NCBI RefSeq assembly: GCF_020103695.1
Contig: NZ_JAHXBF010000023.1
Span: 83,585 to 147,584, forward strand
DNA: 64,000 nucleotides
Reading direction: 5' to 3'
DNA from: Hyalangium versicolor
GTDB lineage: Bacteria; Myxococcota; Myxococcia; Myxococcales; Myxococcaceae
Shown: positions 1 through 12,151 of the stretch, in pieces
Numbering within the stretch: the first letter of the stretch is position 1
Layout: each line of letters begins with the position of its first letter
Notes under the pieces: generated by a model
The model's database searches: none
Seen by the model: the letters and a program-made list of their open reading frames with translations, nothing else
What the model was told of the DNA's origin: nothing
Translations under genes and position numbers: made by a program

Positions 1-717
1 CACCTTGCCGCCCGCTCGAGACTTCACCTGGAGTCCTCCGGCATCGTCCTGCTTGAGGATGGTGAGCACACCGTAGTCCGTGTGCTCGCCCACGCCCCAG
101 ACGGGCTGCCCGTCCTCGGCCAACTCCGGGCCGGGCGGGTAGTTGAAGATGCGGAAGAGCACCAGCGGATCCCCGGTGTAGCGCGCGGCGAAGTAGTCCG
201 AGTCCAGGCCCAGGCTGAGCGCAATCCCACTCATGAGCGAGTGTCCCAGCCGGGTCAGCGCGGACATGTACTCGAGGATGGCTTCACGCAGCCCGGCCGG
301 ATCGCGAGGGAAGAGGTTCGGCCCATGCAGCGGCGTCCCCGCGCGGACGAGCGGGTGCTCCGGCCCCAGCTCGGTGCCAAGATAGAGGCCCTCCTTGCGA
401 TCAGGCCGCCCGGAGGTGAGCTCCCCGCCGACAGGGAAGTACCCACGCCAGGCACGGCCGCCCAAGGCCATGCGGATGGCCATCTTCTCCTCGAGCGGGA
501 GCGCGAAGAAGCGCCGGCTCAGCTCCTCCAAACGCCTCTGGAGCCCAGCGTCGACGCCGTGCCCGACGACATAGAAGAAGCCGCTCTCGCGACAGGCCTC
601 GCCAATCCGGGCAGCGACGGCGCGGCGAGCGGCAAGGCTCGAGGAGGTATCGACCAGGGCTCGGACATCCACCACGGGGACGCGGTCGAACCCATCGGCG
701 GCGGGTATGGCGTTCAT
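1..717 (-). CDS. Isopenicillin N synthase-like 2OG-Fe(II) oxygenase (C-terminus outside window)
   Basis: Minus-strand reading frame starting at the ATG complementary to 715-717 and open for 239 codons to the window edge, so the C-terminal part is missing. The N-terminal DIOX_N region (residues about 14-125) has the family-typical SGFFYVVGHGV segment, and the start of the double-stranded beta-helix carries the iron-binding HxD (GEHTDYG, H212/D214). The distal His and the 2OG-binding RxS lie beyond the window. The family oxidises small molecules using Fe(II), O2 and usually 2-oxoglutarate; the substrate cannot be told. No in-frame stop was seen. An amidase gene follows upstream on the same strand after 119 bp, but no operon is obvious. 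Confidence 0.88.
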   Translation of the reverse strand, partial: MNAIPAADGFDRVPVVDVRALVDTSSSLAARRAVAARIGEACRESGFFYVVGHGVDAGLQRRLEELSRRFFALPLEEKMAIRMALGGRAWRGYFPVGGELTSGRPDRKEGLYLGTELGPEHPLVRAGTPLHGPNLFPRDPAGLREAILEYMSALTRLGHSLMSGIALSLGLDSDYFAARYTGDPLVLFRIFNYPPGPELAEDGQPVWGVGEHTDYGVLTILKQDDAGGLQVKSRAGGKV

Positions 718-836
718 GGTGAGAATCTTATCCACAAGACCTGCGGCGCTTCACGCGAGGCGACAGCGGGATGATCTCCGCGGCCGCGTAGTCCCTCCCC
801 CTCCACCGGCAGGCGCCTACGCGCTCCGGGCCACCG

Positions 837-2294
837 TCACGCGGCCTTCCCGTGAATGGTGGTGATGTGGATTGACGGCGTCCGGTGAGCCCAGGGCCGG
901 GCCCGCTCGAGCTGCCCCGCGAGCCGGAAAAGCGTCGCCTCGTCTCCCCACCGTCCCGCGAACTGGACCCCGATGGGCATGCCCTGCGCGTTCCAGTGCA
1001 GCGGCATGTTCATCGCCGGCTGACCGGTCACGTTGAACGGGGCCGTGAAAGGGCAGACCGAGAAGACGTGCCGCATCCACTCGCGATTCGTCCTTCGCGC
1101 GTTCGCATCCAGCACCCCGAGCCGGTAGGGCGGGACGGGAAGGGTAGGAGTGAGCAGCACGTCGTAGTCCACGAAGAAGCGACCCATCGCGCGCGAGAGG
1201 TGGTTCATGATCGCCAGCCCTCGCTGCAGCTCCGTCGCCTTCATCACCAGGCCCTCTTCGACGGCGGCCCAGGTGCTGGACTCGACCAGCTCCGGCCCCA
1301 CCTTGCGCCCCATGGCGCTCGCGAGCCCCTGCACCCAGCCGGCCAGCCCCGCGCTCCAGATGATCACCAGGCAGTCCTCCAAGGCCTGGGCGTCGTACTG
1401 GGGCACAGCCTCGACGAGCTCGTGGCCCAACCCGGCGCAGAGCTTCGCCACGTCCTCCACCGCGGCGACGCACTCGGGGCTCGCCAGCCCCGCGGTGGGC
1501 GAGGCGCGAGAGAAGGCGATGCGCAGCCGGCCGGGCTCACGCTTCACCTCCTCCAGGAAGGGCCGCGCAGGCGCGTCAACGGCGTACGGGTCCCCCACGT
1601 CCGGTCCCTGCGTGGCATCCAACATGGCCGCGCTGTCTCGCACCGTGCGAGACACGATGTGCTCGATGCCGTGCCCGCTCAGGGCCTCCGCCATGTCAGG
1701 CCCGATGGGCGTGCGCCCTCGCGTGGGCTTCAAGCCGAACAGTCCACACATGGCCGAGGGGATACGGATGGAGCCACCCCCATCATTGGCATGGGCCAGG
1801 GGTACGATGCCCGCCGCCACGGCCGCCGCTGAGCCTCCACTCGAGCCTCCCGGGCTGAACTCCGGGTTCCACGGGTTGCGCGTGGGGCCGTGCAGCACGG
1901 GCTCCGTGGTGGCGTTGAAGCCCATCTCCGGCGTGTTCGTCCGGGCGAGCGGGACGAGCCCCGCCTGCCGGAAGCGGATCATCAGCGTGCTGTCATGCGG
2001 AAACACCGAGCCCTTGAACAGACGCGAGCCCAGATCCGTGGGGATACCCGCCGCGTGCATCACCAGGTCCTTGAAGAGGAACGGGACGCCCTTGAAGGGC
2101 CCCTCGGGGAGCCCTCGCGCCAGCGTGCTCCGAGCTTCGTCCTCCACCAGGCCGATGACGGCGTTGAGCTTCGGGTTCAGTGCCTCGATGGCCTTCAGCG
2201 CCGTCTGAAGGAGCTCCTCCGGCTTCACCTCGCGGCGCCGGACGAGCTCCGCCAGACCGAGACCATCGAACTTCGCGTATTCCGTGGGCTGCAC
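837..2294 (-). CDS. Amidase signature family hydrolase
   Basis: A 485-residue protein of usual length for amidase-signature enzymes, which hydrolyse carboxamides through a Ser-cisSer-Lys triad. All three elements are visible: Lys75 in FLFKDL, the cis-Ser region in PGGSSGGSAAAV (about S151) and the nucleophile region DGGGSIRIP (about S175). The N-terminal helix-rich part and the ~24-residue spacing between the two serines match the family. There is no GatB or GatA-operon context, so it is more likely a catabolic or detoxifying amidase than the glutamyl-tRNA amidotransferase subunit. Substrate unknown. The next gene on this strand (DJ-1-like) lies 93 bp upstream in transcription order. Confidence 0.93.
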   Translation of the reverse strand: MQPTEYAKFDGLGLAELVRRREVKPEELLQTALKAIEALNPKLNAVIGLVEDEARSTLARGLPEGPFKGVPFLFKDLVMHAAGIPTDLGSRLFKGSVFPHDSTLMIRFRQAGLVPLARTNTPEMGFNATTEPVLHGPTRNPWNPEFSPGGSSGGSAAAVAAGIVPLAHANDGGGSIRIPSAMCGLFGLKPTRGRTPIGPDMAEALSGHGIEHIVSRTVRDSAAMLDATQGPDVGDPYAVDAPARPFLEEVKREPGRLRIAFSRASPTAGLASPECVAAVEDVAKLCAGLGHELVEAVPQYDAQALEDCLVIIWSAGLAGWVQGLASAMGRKVGPELVESSTWAAVEEGLVMKATELQRGLAIMNHLSRAMGRFFVDYDVLLTPTLPVPPYRLGVLDANARRTNREWMRHVFSVCPFTAPFNVTGQPAMNMPLHWNAQGMPIGVQFAGRWGDEATLFRLAGQLERARPWAHRTPSIHITTIHGKAA

Positions 2295-2387
2295 AGGGCA
2301 CTCCTCTCGCTAACTCGACGATGGAGCTCCATCATCGAGCTTTTGCGCGAAAGAGGCACCCAGGCCCCCTGTGAAACCTGGCCTGCG

Positions 2388-2960
2388 CTAGTGAATGGAC
2401 GGCAGATCCGCTTCGGCCCCCATCCCCATGCCCAGGCGCGGCGCGATGCCCTCGTCGATCTGCCGCAGCAGCGCTTCGCAGAAGGCCTGAAGATCATCCG
2501 GCTTGCGCGAGGTGATCAGATTGCCATCCTCGACCACCTCGCGGTCCACCCAGCGGGCTCCCGCGTTGATCAAGTCCGTCTTGATGGAGGGCCAGGAGGT
2601 GAGCATCCGCCCATCGGCGATGTCGGCCTCGGCCAGCATCCAGCCCGCGTGGCAGATGGCGGCGACCGGCTTCTCCTGCTCGAAGAAGGCCCGGACCATG
2701 TCCACCATGTCACGATCCATCCTCAGATGATCCGGCGAATAGCCGCCCGGGATGACCAGCGCGTCGAACTCGTCCGCGGAGACGTCCTTCACGGAGACCT
2801 CGGCCTGGATGGTCTCGTTGCCCTTCTTGCCCTTGAGCTCCTTGCCGGCCTCGAGGCCCACGATGACGGCCTCGTGGCCTGCCTGCTTCACCTGATCGTA
2901 CGGGACGCGGAACTCCGAGTCCTCGAAGTCCGAGTCCACGATGAACATGATTCGAGCCAT
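2388..2960 (-). CDS. DJ-1/PfpI family protein (type 1 glutamine amidotransferase-like)
   Basis: 190 residues. The start ATG (2958-2960) opens with MARIMFIVDSDFEDSEF, which contains the acidic residue typical of PfpI/YhbO proteins. The nucleophile elbow is AAICHAGWML with Cys103 followed by His. Family members are described as protease-like, deglycase or glyoxalase III-type stress proteins; which activity applies is not decidable here. Length fits the single-domain YhbO-type proteins. A longer open frame extends upstream, but it only shadows the neighbouring thioredoxin-fold gene, so the start was placed where similarity to the family begins. Confidence 0.92.
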   Translation of the reverse strand: MARIMFIVDSDFEDSEFRVPYDQVKQAGHEAVIVGLEAGKELKGKKGNETIQAEVSVKDVSADEFDALVIPGGYSPDHLRMDRDMVDMVRAFFEQEKPVAAICHAGWMLAEADIADGRMLTSWPSIKTDLINAGARWVDREVVEDGNLITSRKPDDLQAFCEALLRQIDEGIAPRLGMGMGAEADLPSIH

Positions 2961-3097
2961 CGCACTGCTCCTTGCAAAAAGGGGGACTGCTGCCCAGTGC
3001 AAGGTGCCCACGCGACGCGCCGTGACAACGGGAGTGCTCGGGATGGAGAGCAACGCCCTGCCCCCCTGTCCGCTCCACTTCCAGGCGAAGAGCAGCC

Positions 3098-4747
3098 TCA
3101 GTGCGCCGAGGCCGTGGCGGCAGGCGCCGGCCAGGGGATGACGCCCAGATCGTCCGCCGCGAGCAGGTACTCGCCCACCATGCGCCCCTGCGCGGCGATG
3201 CCTCGGGCCGTGGAGATGCCCGCGAGCACCTCGCGCCCGCGCTCCCGCCATGGCTCCTGTCCCGTCAGCGCATGGAGCGCCGCCAGGAAGCGCGCCGCCA
3301 TCACGTTCTGATCGAAGGGCCGCTCCCGCCTCGCGAAGACGCCCACCGCATCCGGGTCCCGCGTCGTCTCGAAGAGCGCCCCACCCTCGGGAGCTCCGAA
3401 GTCCTGGAGGAGCCTCTCCCCGATGCGCACAGCCACCTCCCGGTAGCGAGCCTCTCCTGTCCACCGGGCGAGCAGCGCGAAGGCCCGCCCCAGCGCCGCC
3501 GCGTCTCCCAGGTAGCGCGAGCCGGAGCGGTGCGAGGCCTCGCGCCACACCGTGCCCTCTTCTCGCACGTGGCTGCCGAGCAGCACGTCAGCAGCCTTTC
3601 GGGCCCGAGCAAGGGACTCGGGCTCGCCGGTCACCTCATGGAGCGCCAGCAGCGCGGCGATCGCCAGCCCGTTCTCCTGGGCATAGACGTGGGTGTCCAC
3701 CCAGGGCATCCCGAGCGCCCGCCGGCCCGCATCATCCTTCACGTAGTACACGTGGCCATCGACGAAGGGGATGCTCCGATCATGGGCTCCCACGTCGGCA
3801 TCCTGGTTCGTATAGAAGGTGCCATCCGGCGCACCGAGAAACGTCTCCATGTAGCGCGAGAGGGCTAGGGCCTCGGAGAGAATCCGAGGCTCCTTCGTGA
3901 GCACCCAGGCGCGGGAGTAGGCCTCCAGGTTGGACGCCTGAAGCGTCATGAGCTTCTCGAAGTGCTGCGCGTTCCAGTGACTCGCCGCGGAGTACTGGTA
4001 GACGCCTCCCCAGATGGGATCGTGGATGGGCTGCTGGTGGGCCAGCGTGAAGATCACCCGCTCCCGCGCCGCCTGGTCCCCTCGCGCCGCGCGGCGCACC
4101 TCGAACTCCAGGTTCTCTCCAATGGGGACCTTCTGGAACGAGCCCCAGTTCCCCTCCCGCGCGTCATAGGTCGCGTCCATGCGCTGCAGCACGGAGGCAG
4201 CGACCCAGGGCAGCATGGCCGGTGTGGCGGGCGGATCCACCACCAGCGAGGCCTCCTGCTGTTTCTCCCGCGCCAGCGCCTCGACGCGCCGGAGCAACTC
4301 GAGGAAGCGGTCCGGCGCGAGGTAGCCCCGGTACTTGCCCACCTCCTCGGCGTCGGGGCTCAAGAGGATGGTGGCGGGCCAGCCGTACTCCGACCAGCGC
4401 TCCTCCAGATCCGGCCGCGCATCCACGTCCACGCGGATCGCCACGAACCGCTCGTGCAGGAGCCGGCCGACCTCGGGATCCCGGTAGGTCGTCTCGTCCA
4501 TCACGTGGCACCAGTGGCACCACTCGGCGGCCCCGTCGATGAGCAGGTAGCGGCCCTCACGCTTCGCCCGAGCGAAGGCCTCGGGCCCCCACTCCTCCCA
4601 GGTGAAGGCTTGGGCCAGCCCCCGCTCACGGGCTCGGACGATATCCACCTCGGGAGGAGTCCCCGGGCGAACCAGCCCCCCCGGACCGGTGGCCGGGCGG
4701 CAGGAGGCCCCCAGCAACAGCAGGATCGAAAGAAGACGGATGCTCAC
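3098..4747 (-). CDS. DUF255 thioredoxin-fold lipoprotein (YyaL/SPATA20-like)
   Basis: 549 residues. The N-terminus is a lipoprotein signal (LLLLGASC, Cys16), so the protein is probably anchored in the cell envelope. Residues about 45-165 form the DUF255 thioredoxin-like domain with the CxxC motif in AEWCHWCHVMD (C77/C80). The remaining part is predicted to be the alpha/alpha-barrel region found in YyaL and human SPATA20. The role of the family is not established; a redox function is suggested by the CxxC. It is shorter than full YyaL proteins (about 680 aa), so the C-terminal part is probably reduced. Confidence 0.85.
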   Translation of the reverse strand: MSIRLLSILLLLGASCRPATGPGGLVRPGTPPEVDIVRARERGLAQAFTWEEWGPEAFARAKREGRYLLIDGAAEWCHWCHVMDETTYRDPEVGRLLHERFVAIRVDVDARPDLEERWSEYGWPATILLSPDAEEVGKYRGYLAPDRFLELLRRVEALAREKQQEASLVVDPPATPAMLPWVAASVLQRMDATYDAREGNWGSFQKVPIGENLEFEVRRAARGDQAARERVIFTLAHQQPIHDPIWGGVYQYSAASHWNAQHFEKLMTLQASNLEAYSRAWVLTKEPRILSEALALSRYMETFLGAPDGTFYTNQDADVGAHDRSIPFVDGHVYYVKDDAGRRALGMPWVDTHVYAQENGLAIAALLALHEVTGEPESLARARKAADVLLGSHVREEGTVWREASHRSGSRYLGDAAALGRAFALLARWTGEARYREVAVRIGERLLQDFGAPEGGALFETTRDPDAVGVFARRERPFDQNVMAARFLAALHALTGQEPWRERGREVLAGISTARGIAAQGRMVGEYLLAADDLGVIPWPAPAATASAH

Positions 4748-4859
4748 ACGCGTACCCTACGCGAGAGACGCTCGTTCGGTTTCATCGCGGCGTTCTTCGC
4801 CTGACGCTCCCCTCAGCCTTCCATGGCGTGGTGCGGCGCAAGTGGGCATATGAAGGCCC

Positions 4860-6023
4860 ATGCGCCCCGCTCACCCGCTCCTCCTGACCGCCCTCGTCGT
4901 GCTCGCCGCCGTGGCCACCAGCTGCCGGAAGAGCCAGGCGCAGGGCACCAGCCCCTCCTGCATCCTCGTGGAGGACGGCTGGGGCCCGGATGGGAATGTG
5001 CCCTTCACCGTGGACGTCGTCGCCGAGGGGCTCGAGGTGCCCTGGGGCATCGCCTTCCTGCCCGGGGGTGACGCGCTGGTCACCGAGCGCCCCGGCCGCG
5101 TGCGCCTGCTGCGCGGTGGCGTGCTGCAGCCCCAACCCGTGGCCCAGGTCCCCATCGCCGGCAGCTCCGAGGGAGGCCTGCTGGGCATCGCCGCGCATCC
5201 GGACTTCGCCCAGAACCGCCAGTTCTACGTGTACGTGACGACGGAGGCAGCCGGACGCACCGAGAACCGCGTGGAGCGCTGGACGCTCTCCGAGGACCAC
5301 GCCTCGGCCACCTTCGAGCGCGTCATCATCGACGGCATCCCCATCGCCCAGTACCACGACGGCGGCCGGATCCGCTTCGGGCCGGATGGCATGCTCTACG
5401 TGGGCACCGGAGACGCACGAGAGCCGGACCATGCGCAGGATGCGAAGAGCCCCTCGGGCAAGCTGCTGCGCCTCACTCCGGAGGGACAAGTGCCCTCGGA
5501 CAACCCTTTCCCCGGCTCGCCCGTGTTCCTCCTGGGCATCCGCAACCTCCAGGGCTGGGACTGGAAGGACCGGGAGACGCTCTATGTCACCGACCACGGC
5601 CCCAGCGGCGAGCTCATGCGCAGGGGACATGACGAGATCAACGTGGCCCGCGCGGGCGAGAACCTGGGCTGGCCGGACATCTATAGCTGCGAGACGAAGA
5701 GCGGCCAGGTGTCTCCGTCGCTCACATTCAAGGACGCCATGCCGCCCGGAGGGGCGTCCATCTACACCGGCGATGCCATCTCCGAGTGGAAGGGCTCACT
5801 GCTGGTGGGCACGCTGGGCTCGCGGCACCTGCACCGCGTGGTGTTCGACGCGCAGGAGCCTCGCCGGGTGGCGAAGCACGAAGTCTACCTGCGCGACACC
5901 TACGGCCGCCTGCGGGACGTCCTCATGGGCCCGGACGGGCACCTCTACGTCACCACCAGCAACTGCGACGGGCGCGGCGACTGCGGGCCGCGCAAGGATC
6001 TCATCCTCCGCCTGAAGCGCTGA
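4860..6023 (+). CDS. PQQ-type glucose/sorbosone dehydrogenase-like lipoprotein
   Basis: 387 residues with a lipoprotein signal peptide (VAAVATSC, Cys22). The rest matches the soluble-glucose-dehydrogenase/sorbosone dehydrogenase beta-propeller family: GLEVPWGIAFLPGG near the start, YHDGGRIRFGPDGMLYVGTGD in the middle, then LGIRNLQGWDW and a C-terminal GPDGHLYVTTSN. Members oxidise aldose sugars in the periplasm using pyrroloquinoline quinone. No PQQ biosynthesis genes occur in this window. It is followed by a strong hairpin and a convergent protease gene. Confidence 0.92.
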   Translation: MRPAHPLLLTALVVLAAVATSCRKSQAQGTSPSCILVEDGWGPDGNVPFTVDVVAEGLEVPWGIAFLPGGDALVTERPGRVRLLRGGVLQPQPVAQVPIAGSSEGGLLGIAAHPDFAQNRQFYVYVTTEAAGRTENRVERWTLSEDHASATFERVIIDGIPIAQYHDGGRIRFGPDGMLYVGTGDAREPDHAQDAKSPSGKLLRLTPEGQVPSDNPFPGSPVFLLGIRNLQGWDWKDRETLYVTDHGPSGELMRRGHDEINVARAGENLGWPDIYSCETKSGQVSPSLTFKDAMPPGGASIYTGDAISEWKGSLLVGTLGSRHLHRVVFDAQEPRRVAKHEVYLRDTYGRLRDVLMGPDGHLYVTTSNCDGRGDCGPRKDLILRLKR

Positions 6024-6026
6024 GCC

Positions 6027-6070
6027 ACCGGGTGGCCGGGGGGCATGAGTTCCCCCCGGTGGCACCCGGT
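6027..6070. terminator. Hairpin between convergent genes, probable bidirectional terminator
   Basis: The 5' arm ACCGGGTGGCCGGGGGG can pair with the 3' arm CCCCCCGGTGGCACCCGGT around the loop CATGAGTT, with a small internal asymmetry. It fills almost exactly the space between the stop codons of the sugar dehydrogenase (6023) and the minus-strand protease (6071). No T-run follows, as is common in very GC-rich genomes, so termination is inferred from position and stem strength. Confidence 0.6.
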
Positions 6071-9241
<3,171 letters not shown>

Positions 9242-9398
9242 CGGCTACCTCCGGGGGCGAGGCGTATTCAGGTGTTTCAGAGAATGATGACAGATTCACT
9301 TCCAGTGCGTACAGCCTCCCCAGGCCCGACGGTTCTCCAGATGTCGGCCTCACGTCGCACTGGGTCCAACTGGCCCCACTGCGCTAGGGTGTAGCCCC

Positions 9399-10985
9399 GT
9401 GGAGATGCCCCTCGTCATCGGCCTGATGGTGGTCGCCATCGTCGTGGCCATTGCCGCCAAGCGCGCGCGGATTCCCTACAACGTAGCCCTGGTGGTGGGA
9501 GGGCTCCTCATTGCCGTGAGCAACCTGCTGCCAGGGGTACCTCCGCTGAAGCCGGAGGTGGTGTTCCTGGTCTGCCTGCCGGCGCTGCTCTTCGAGGGCG
9601 GCATCACCGCGGACCTGGGCAGCGTGCGCGCCAACTCGGTGCCCATCGCCACGCTGGCCTCGCTAGGCATGGTGCTGGCCATTGGCGCCACGGGCTTTGC
9701 CCTCCACGAGTTGCTGGATCTGGCGTGGGGGCCCGCGCTGTTGCTGGGAGCCATCCTCTCGGTCACCGACACGGTCTCCATCCTCTATGCGTTCCGCCGG
9801 GCGCCGGTGCCGCAGCGGCTCAGCGGCATCATGCAGGGCGAGAGCCTCTTCAATGATGGCACCGCGCTGGTTGCGTACGCCGCCATCGCCGCGGTGGTCG
9901 CCGGAGGGCAGACGCCGTCCATGGGGCTGCTAGCGGGCCGGGTGGTGCTCGCCAGTCTGGGGGGAGCCGTCATCGGACTGGCGCTGGGGCTGGTGGCCAG
10001 CTTCGTCATCCGCCGCACCGAGGATCCGCTGGCGGAGATCATGGCGACGACGGCGCTGGCCTTCGCGTCCTTCGTCGCGGCCGAGCAGGTGCACCTGTCG
10101 GGAGCCATCGCCGCCGTCACCGCGGGCCTCACGGTGGGCCTGGCGCTGCGCAGCGTGGTGTCTCCGCAGAGCCAAGTGGCCATCTACACGTTCTGGGAGT
10201 ACGCCGCCTTCGGGGTGAACACGTTCCTGTTCCTCTCGGTGGGGCTCACCACAAGGCCCGAGGTGCTGCTGCACCACCTGCCCCAGACAGGCATCGCGTT
10301 CGCGTGCGTGTTCGTGGGGCGGGCGGTGGCCATCTACGTGCCCTTCCTGCTGCTGCGCCTGGTGCGCCCGGCGGAGTCCATCCCCGTGCGCTGGCAGCAC
10401 GTGTTCCTGGTGGGGAACATCAAGGGCGCGCTCTCCATCGGCCTGGTGCTAGGGTTGCCGGACAACACGCCCTCGCGCGAGTTGCTGGTGGCCACCGCGT
10501 TCGGCGTCACCTTCTTCTCGCTGGTGGGCCAGGGGCTGCTGCTGAGCAGCGCGCTGCGGCGCATGGGGTTGATCGAGCAGGATCCGGTGGCGCTCGACGT
10601 GGCGGAGCAGCAAGCGCGGCTCATCTCCAGCCGGGCGGCGCATCATGAGCTGGAGGCGCTGCACTCGCAGGGGCTGGTGCCTCGAGGGGCGTACGAGCAC
10701 CTGCGCAGCAACTACCAGGTGAACATCGCGCGCGCGGAGCGGGAGCTGCGGCGGCTCAACGAGCAGCATCTGGCACAGAGCGCGCGGAGCTTGATCGCGG
10801 TGCGCCGCCGCCTCATCGACGCGGAGCGGACCGCGCTGCTGGCGGCCCGGCGCAATGGACTCATCCCGGAGAGCACCGCGGACGTGCTGCTGGCGCGGCT
10901 GGACGAGCGGACGCTGGAGCTGGAGCACGCGCTGCATGGCCGCTCGGACGGCGGAGATTCGGACGGAGGGAGGAAGCACTCATGA
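9399..10985 (+). CDS. CPA1 family monovalent cation/H+ antiporter (NhaP-like)
   Basis: 528 residues starting at GTG. The first ~400 residues are a multi-span membrane domain with the CPA1 signatures LSVTDTVSILY (D124 region) and GESLFNDGTALV (FND 151-153). The last ~130 residues are a charged cytoplasmic helical region rich in Arg and Glu. It would exchange Na+ or K+ for protons across the inner membrane. The stop codon overlaps the start of the next gene by 4 bp (ATGA), which encodes a TrkA/cyclic-nucleotide-binding regulator, so the two products are probably made in stoichiometric amounts and work together. Ion preference cannot be read from the sequence; the TrkA partner favours K+. Confidence 0.93.
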   Translation: MEMPLVIGLMVVAIVVAIAAKRARIPYNVALVVGGLLIAVSNLLPGVPPLKPEVVFLVCLPALLFEGGITADLGSVRANSVPIATLASLGMVLAIGATGFALHELLDLAWGPALLLGAILSVTDTVSILYAFRRAPVPQRLSGIMQGESLFNDGTALVAYAAIAAVVAGGQTPSMGLLAGRVVLASLGGAVIGLALGLVASFVIRRTEDPLAEIMATTALAFASFVAAEQVHLSGAIAAVTAGLTVGLALRSVVSPQSQVAIYTFWEYAAFGVNTFLFLSVGLTTRPEVLLHHLPQTGIAFACVFVGRAVAIYVPFLLLRLVRPAESIPVRWQHVFLVGNIKGALSIGLVLGLPDNTPSRELLVATAFGVTFFSLVGQGLLLSSALRRMGLIEQDPVALDVAEQQARLISSRAAHHELEALHSQGLVPRGAYEHLRSNYQVNIARAERELRRLNEQHLAQSARSLIAVRRRLIDAERTALLAARRNGLIPESTADVLLARLDERTLELEHALHGRSDGGDSDGGRKHS

Positions 10986-12118
10986 GGATCGTCATCGCGG
11001 GAGGAGGCCGCGTGGGCTCGGTGTTGGCGGCCCGGCTGGTGGCGGATCAACACACCGTGACGGTCATCGAACGGGATGCCGGCACCTGCACCCGGCTCTT
11101 CGAGGAGGTGGGCGTGGTGACGGTGTGTGGGGACGCCACCAACCCGCAGGCACTGGAGTCGGCGGGCATCGCCACGGCGGACGTGGCCGCGGGGGTGTTG
11201 GCGAGGGACTCGGAGAACCTGGCCTTCGCCATGCTGGTGCGCAGCATGTCTCCGGCGCGGGTGATGGTGCGCATGTTGGACACGAGCTACCGCGAGGCCT
11301 ACCGGCTGTCCGGCGTGAAGGAGCTGGTCGCCGAGGCGGAGGTGGTGGTGGCGAAGATGTCCACGGCCATCGACTTCCCGGAGGTGGCGGGCTCGCTGCC
11401 GCTGGCGGGGGGCGATGCGCTGCTGTTCGAGCTGGCCATCAACCCGCGCGCGGTGGTGGCGGGCAAGACGGTGGCGCAGGTGCGGGCCATGGAGGGCTTT
11501 CCGCGCGAGAGCCTCTTCATCGGCGTGGTGGATCCGGAGGGGAGCACGGTGGTGCCGGACGGGAGCACGGTGCTGAAGGCGGGACACATGGTCATCCTCG
11601 TGTCGCGGCGCTCGCACCTGGGGCAGGTGGTGGAGTTCCTCACGCTCGAGCCGGCCACGCATGCCAGCCTGACACCGCTCACGCTGGCCCTGCGCAAGGT
11701 GGACTTCCTGGCGCCGCTGAGCGACCAGGAGCTGTCGGCGGTAGCGAAGGGGGCGGAGTTCCTGCAGCGGCCGGCGGGCTCGGAGATCTTCAAGAAGGGA
11801 GACCCGGGCGAGAGCTTCTTCGTGGTGCTGGCGGGTGAGGTGCGGATGCTGGGCGATGGGGGGCAGTTGGTGGGGACGATCACCCCCGGTGGTTTCTTCG
11901 GCGAGCTGGCGCTGCTCACGGGCGAGCCGCGCATGGCCACGGCCGTGACGGGCACCGCGTGCGAGCTGGCGTTGATTGGCCGCGAGGACTTCCGCAGTGT
12001 GGTGATGGCCAACCCGGCGGTGGCGCTGGAGATGAGCCGCATCCTCGGCCAGCGGCTCTCGCGCGTGCAGGGCGTCCCGGCTCCTTCCGTCAAGCGCAAG
12101 GGCCTCTTCGGGCGGTAA
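10982..12118 (+). CDS. TrkA-N/TrkA-C/cyclic nucleotide-binding regulator of the adjacent antiporter
   Basis: 378 residues. An RCK (TrkA-N) Rossmann domain (about 1-120, nucleotide motif IAGGGRVGSVLAA) is followed by a TrkA-C domain (about 135-215). A cyclic-nucleotide-binding domain (about 230-360) follows, with FKKGDPGESFFVVLAGEV and a phosphate-binding-cassette-like FGELALLTGEPRMATA. RCK domains sense NAD(H), ATP or ions and gate K+ channels, transporters and K+/H+ antiporters; the extra CNB domain suggests a second input from cAMP or cGMP. The 4-bp overlap with the antiporter makes that protein the likely target. The protein has no membrane segment and would act at the inner membrane face. 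Confidence 0.9.
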   Translation: MRIVIAGGGRVGSVLAARLVADQHTVTVIERDAGTCTRLFEEVGVVTVCGDATNPQALESAGIATADVAAGVLARDSENLAFAMLVRSMSPARVMVRMLDTSYREAYRLSGVKELVAEAEVVVAKMSTAIDFPEVAGSLPLAGGDALLFELAINPRAVVAGKTVAQVRAMEGFPRESLFIGVVDPEGSTVVPDGSTVLKAGHMVILVSRRSHLGQVVEFLTLEPATHASLTPLTLALRKVDFLAPLSDQELSAVAKGAEFLQRPAGSEIFKKGDPGESFFVVLAGEVRMLGDGGQLVGTITPGGFFGELALLTGEPRMATAVTGTACELALIGREDFRSVVMANPAVALEMSRILGQRLSRVQGVPAPSVKRKGLFGR

Positions 12119-12151
12119 TCCGGCGCGGCTTGAGGCACACTCCCTGTCCCT

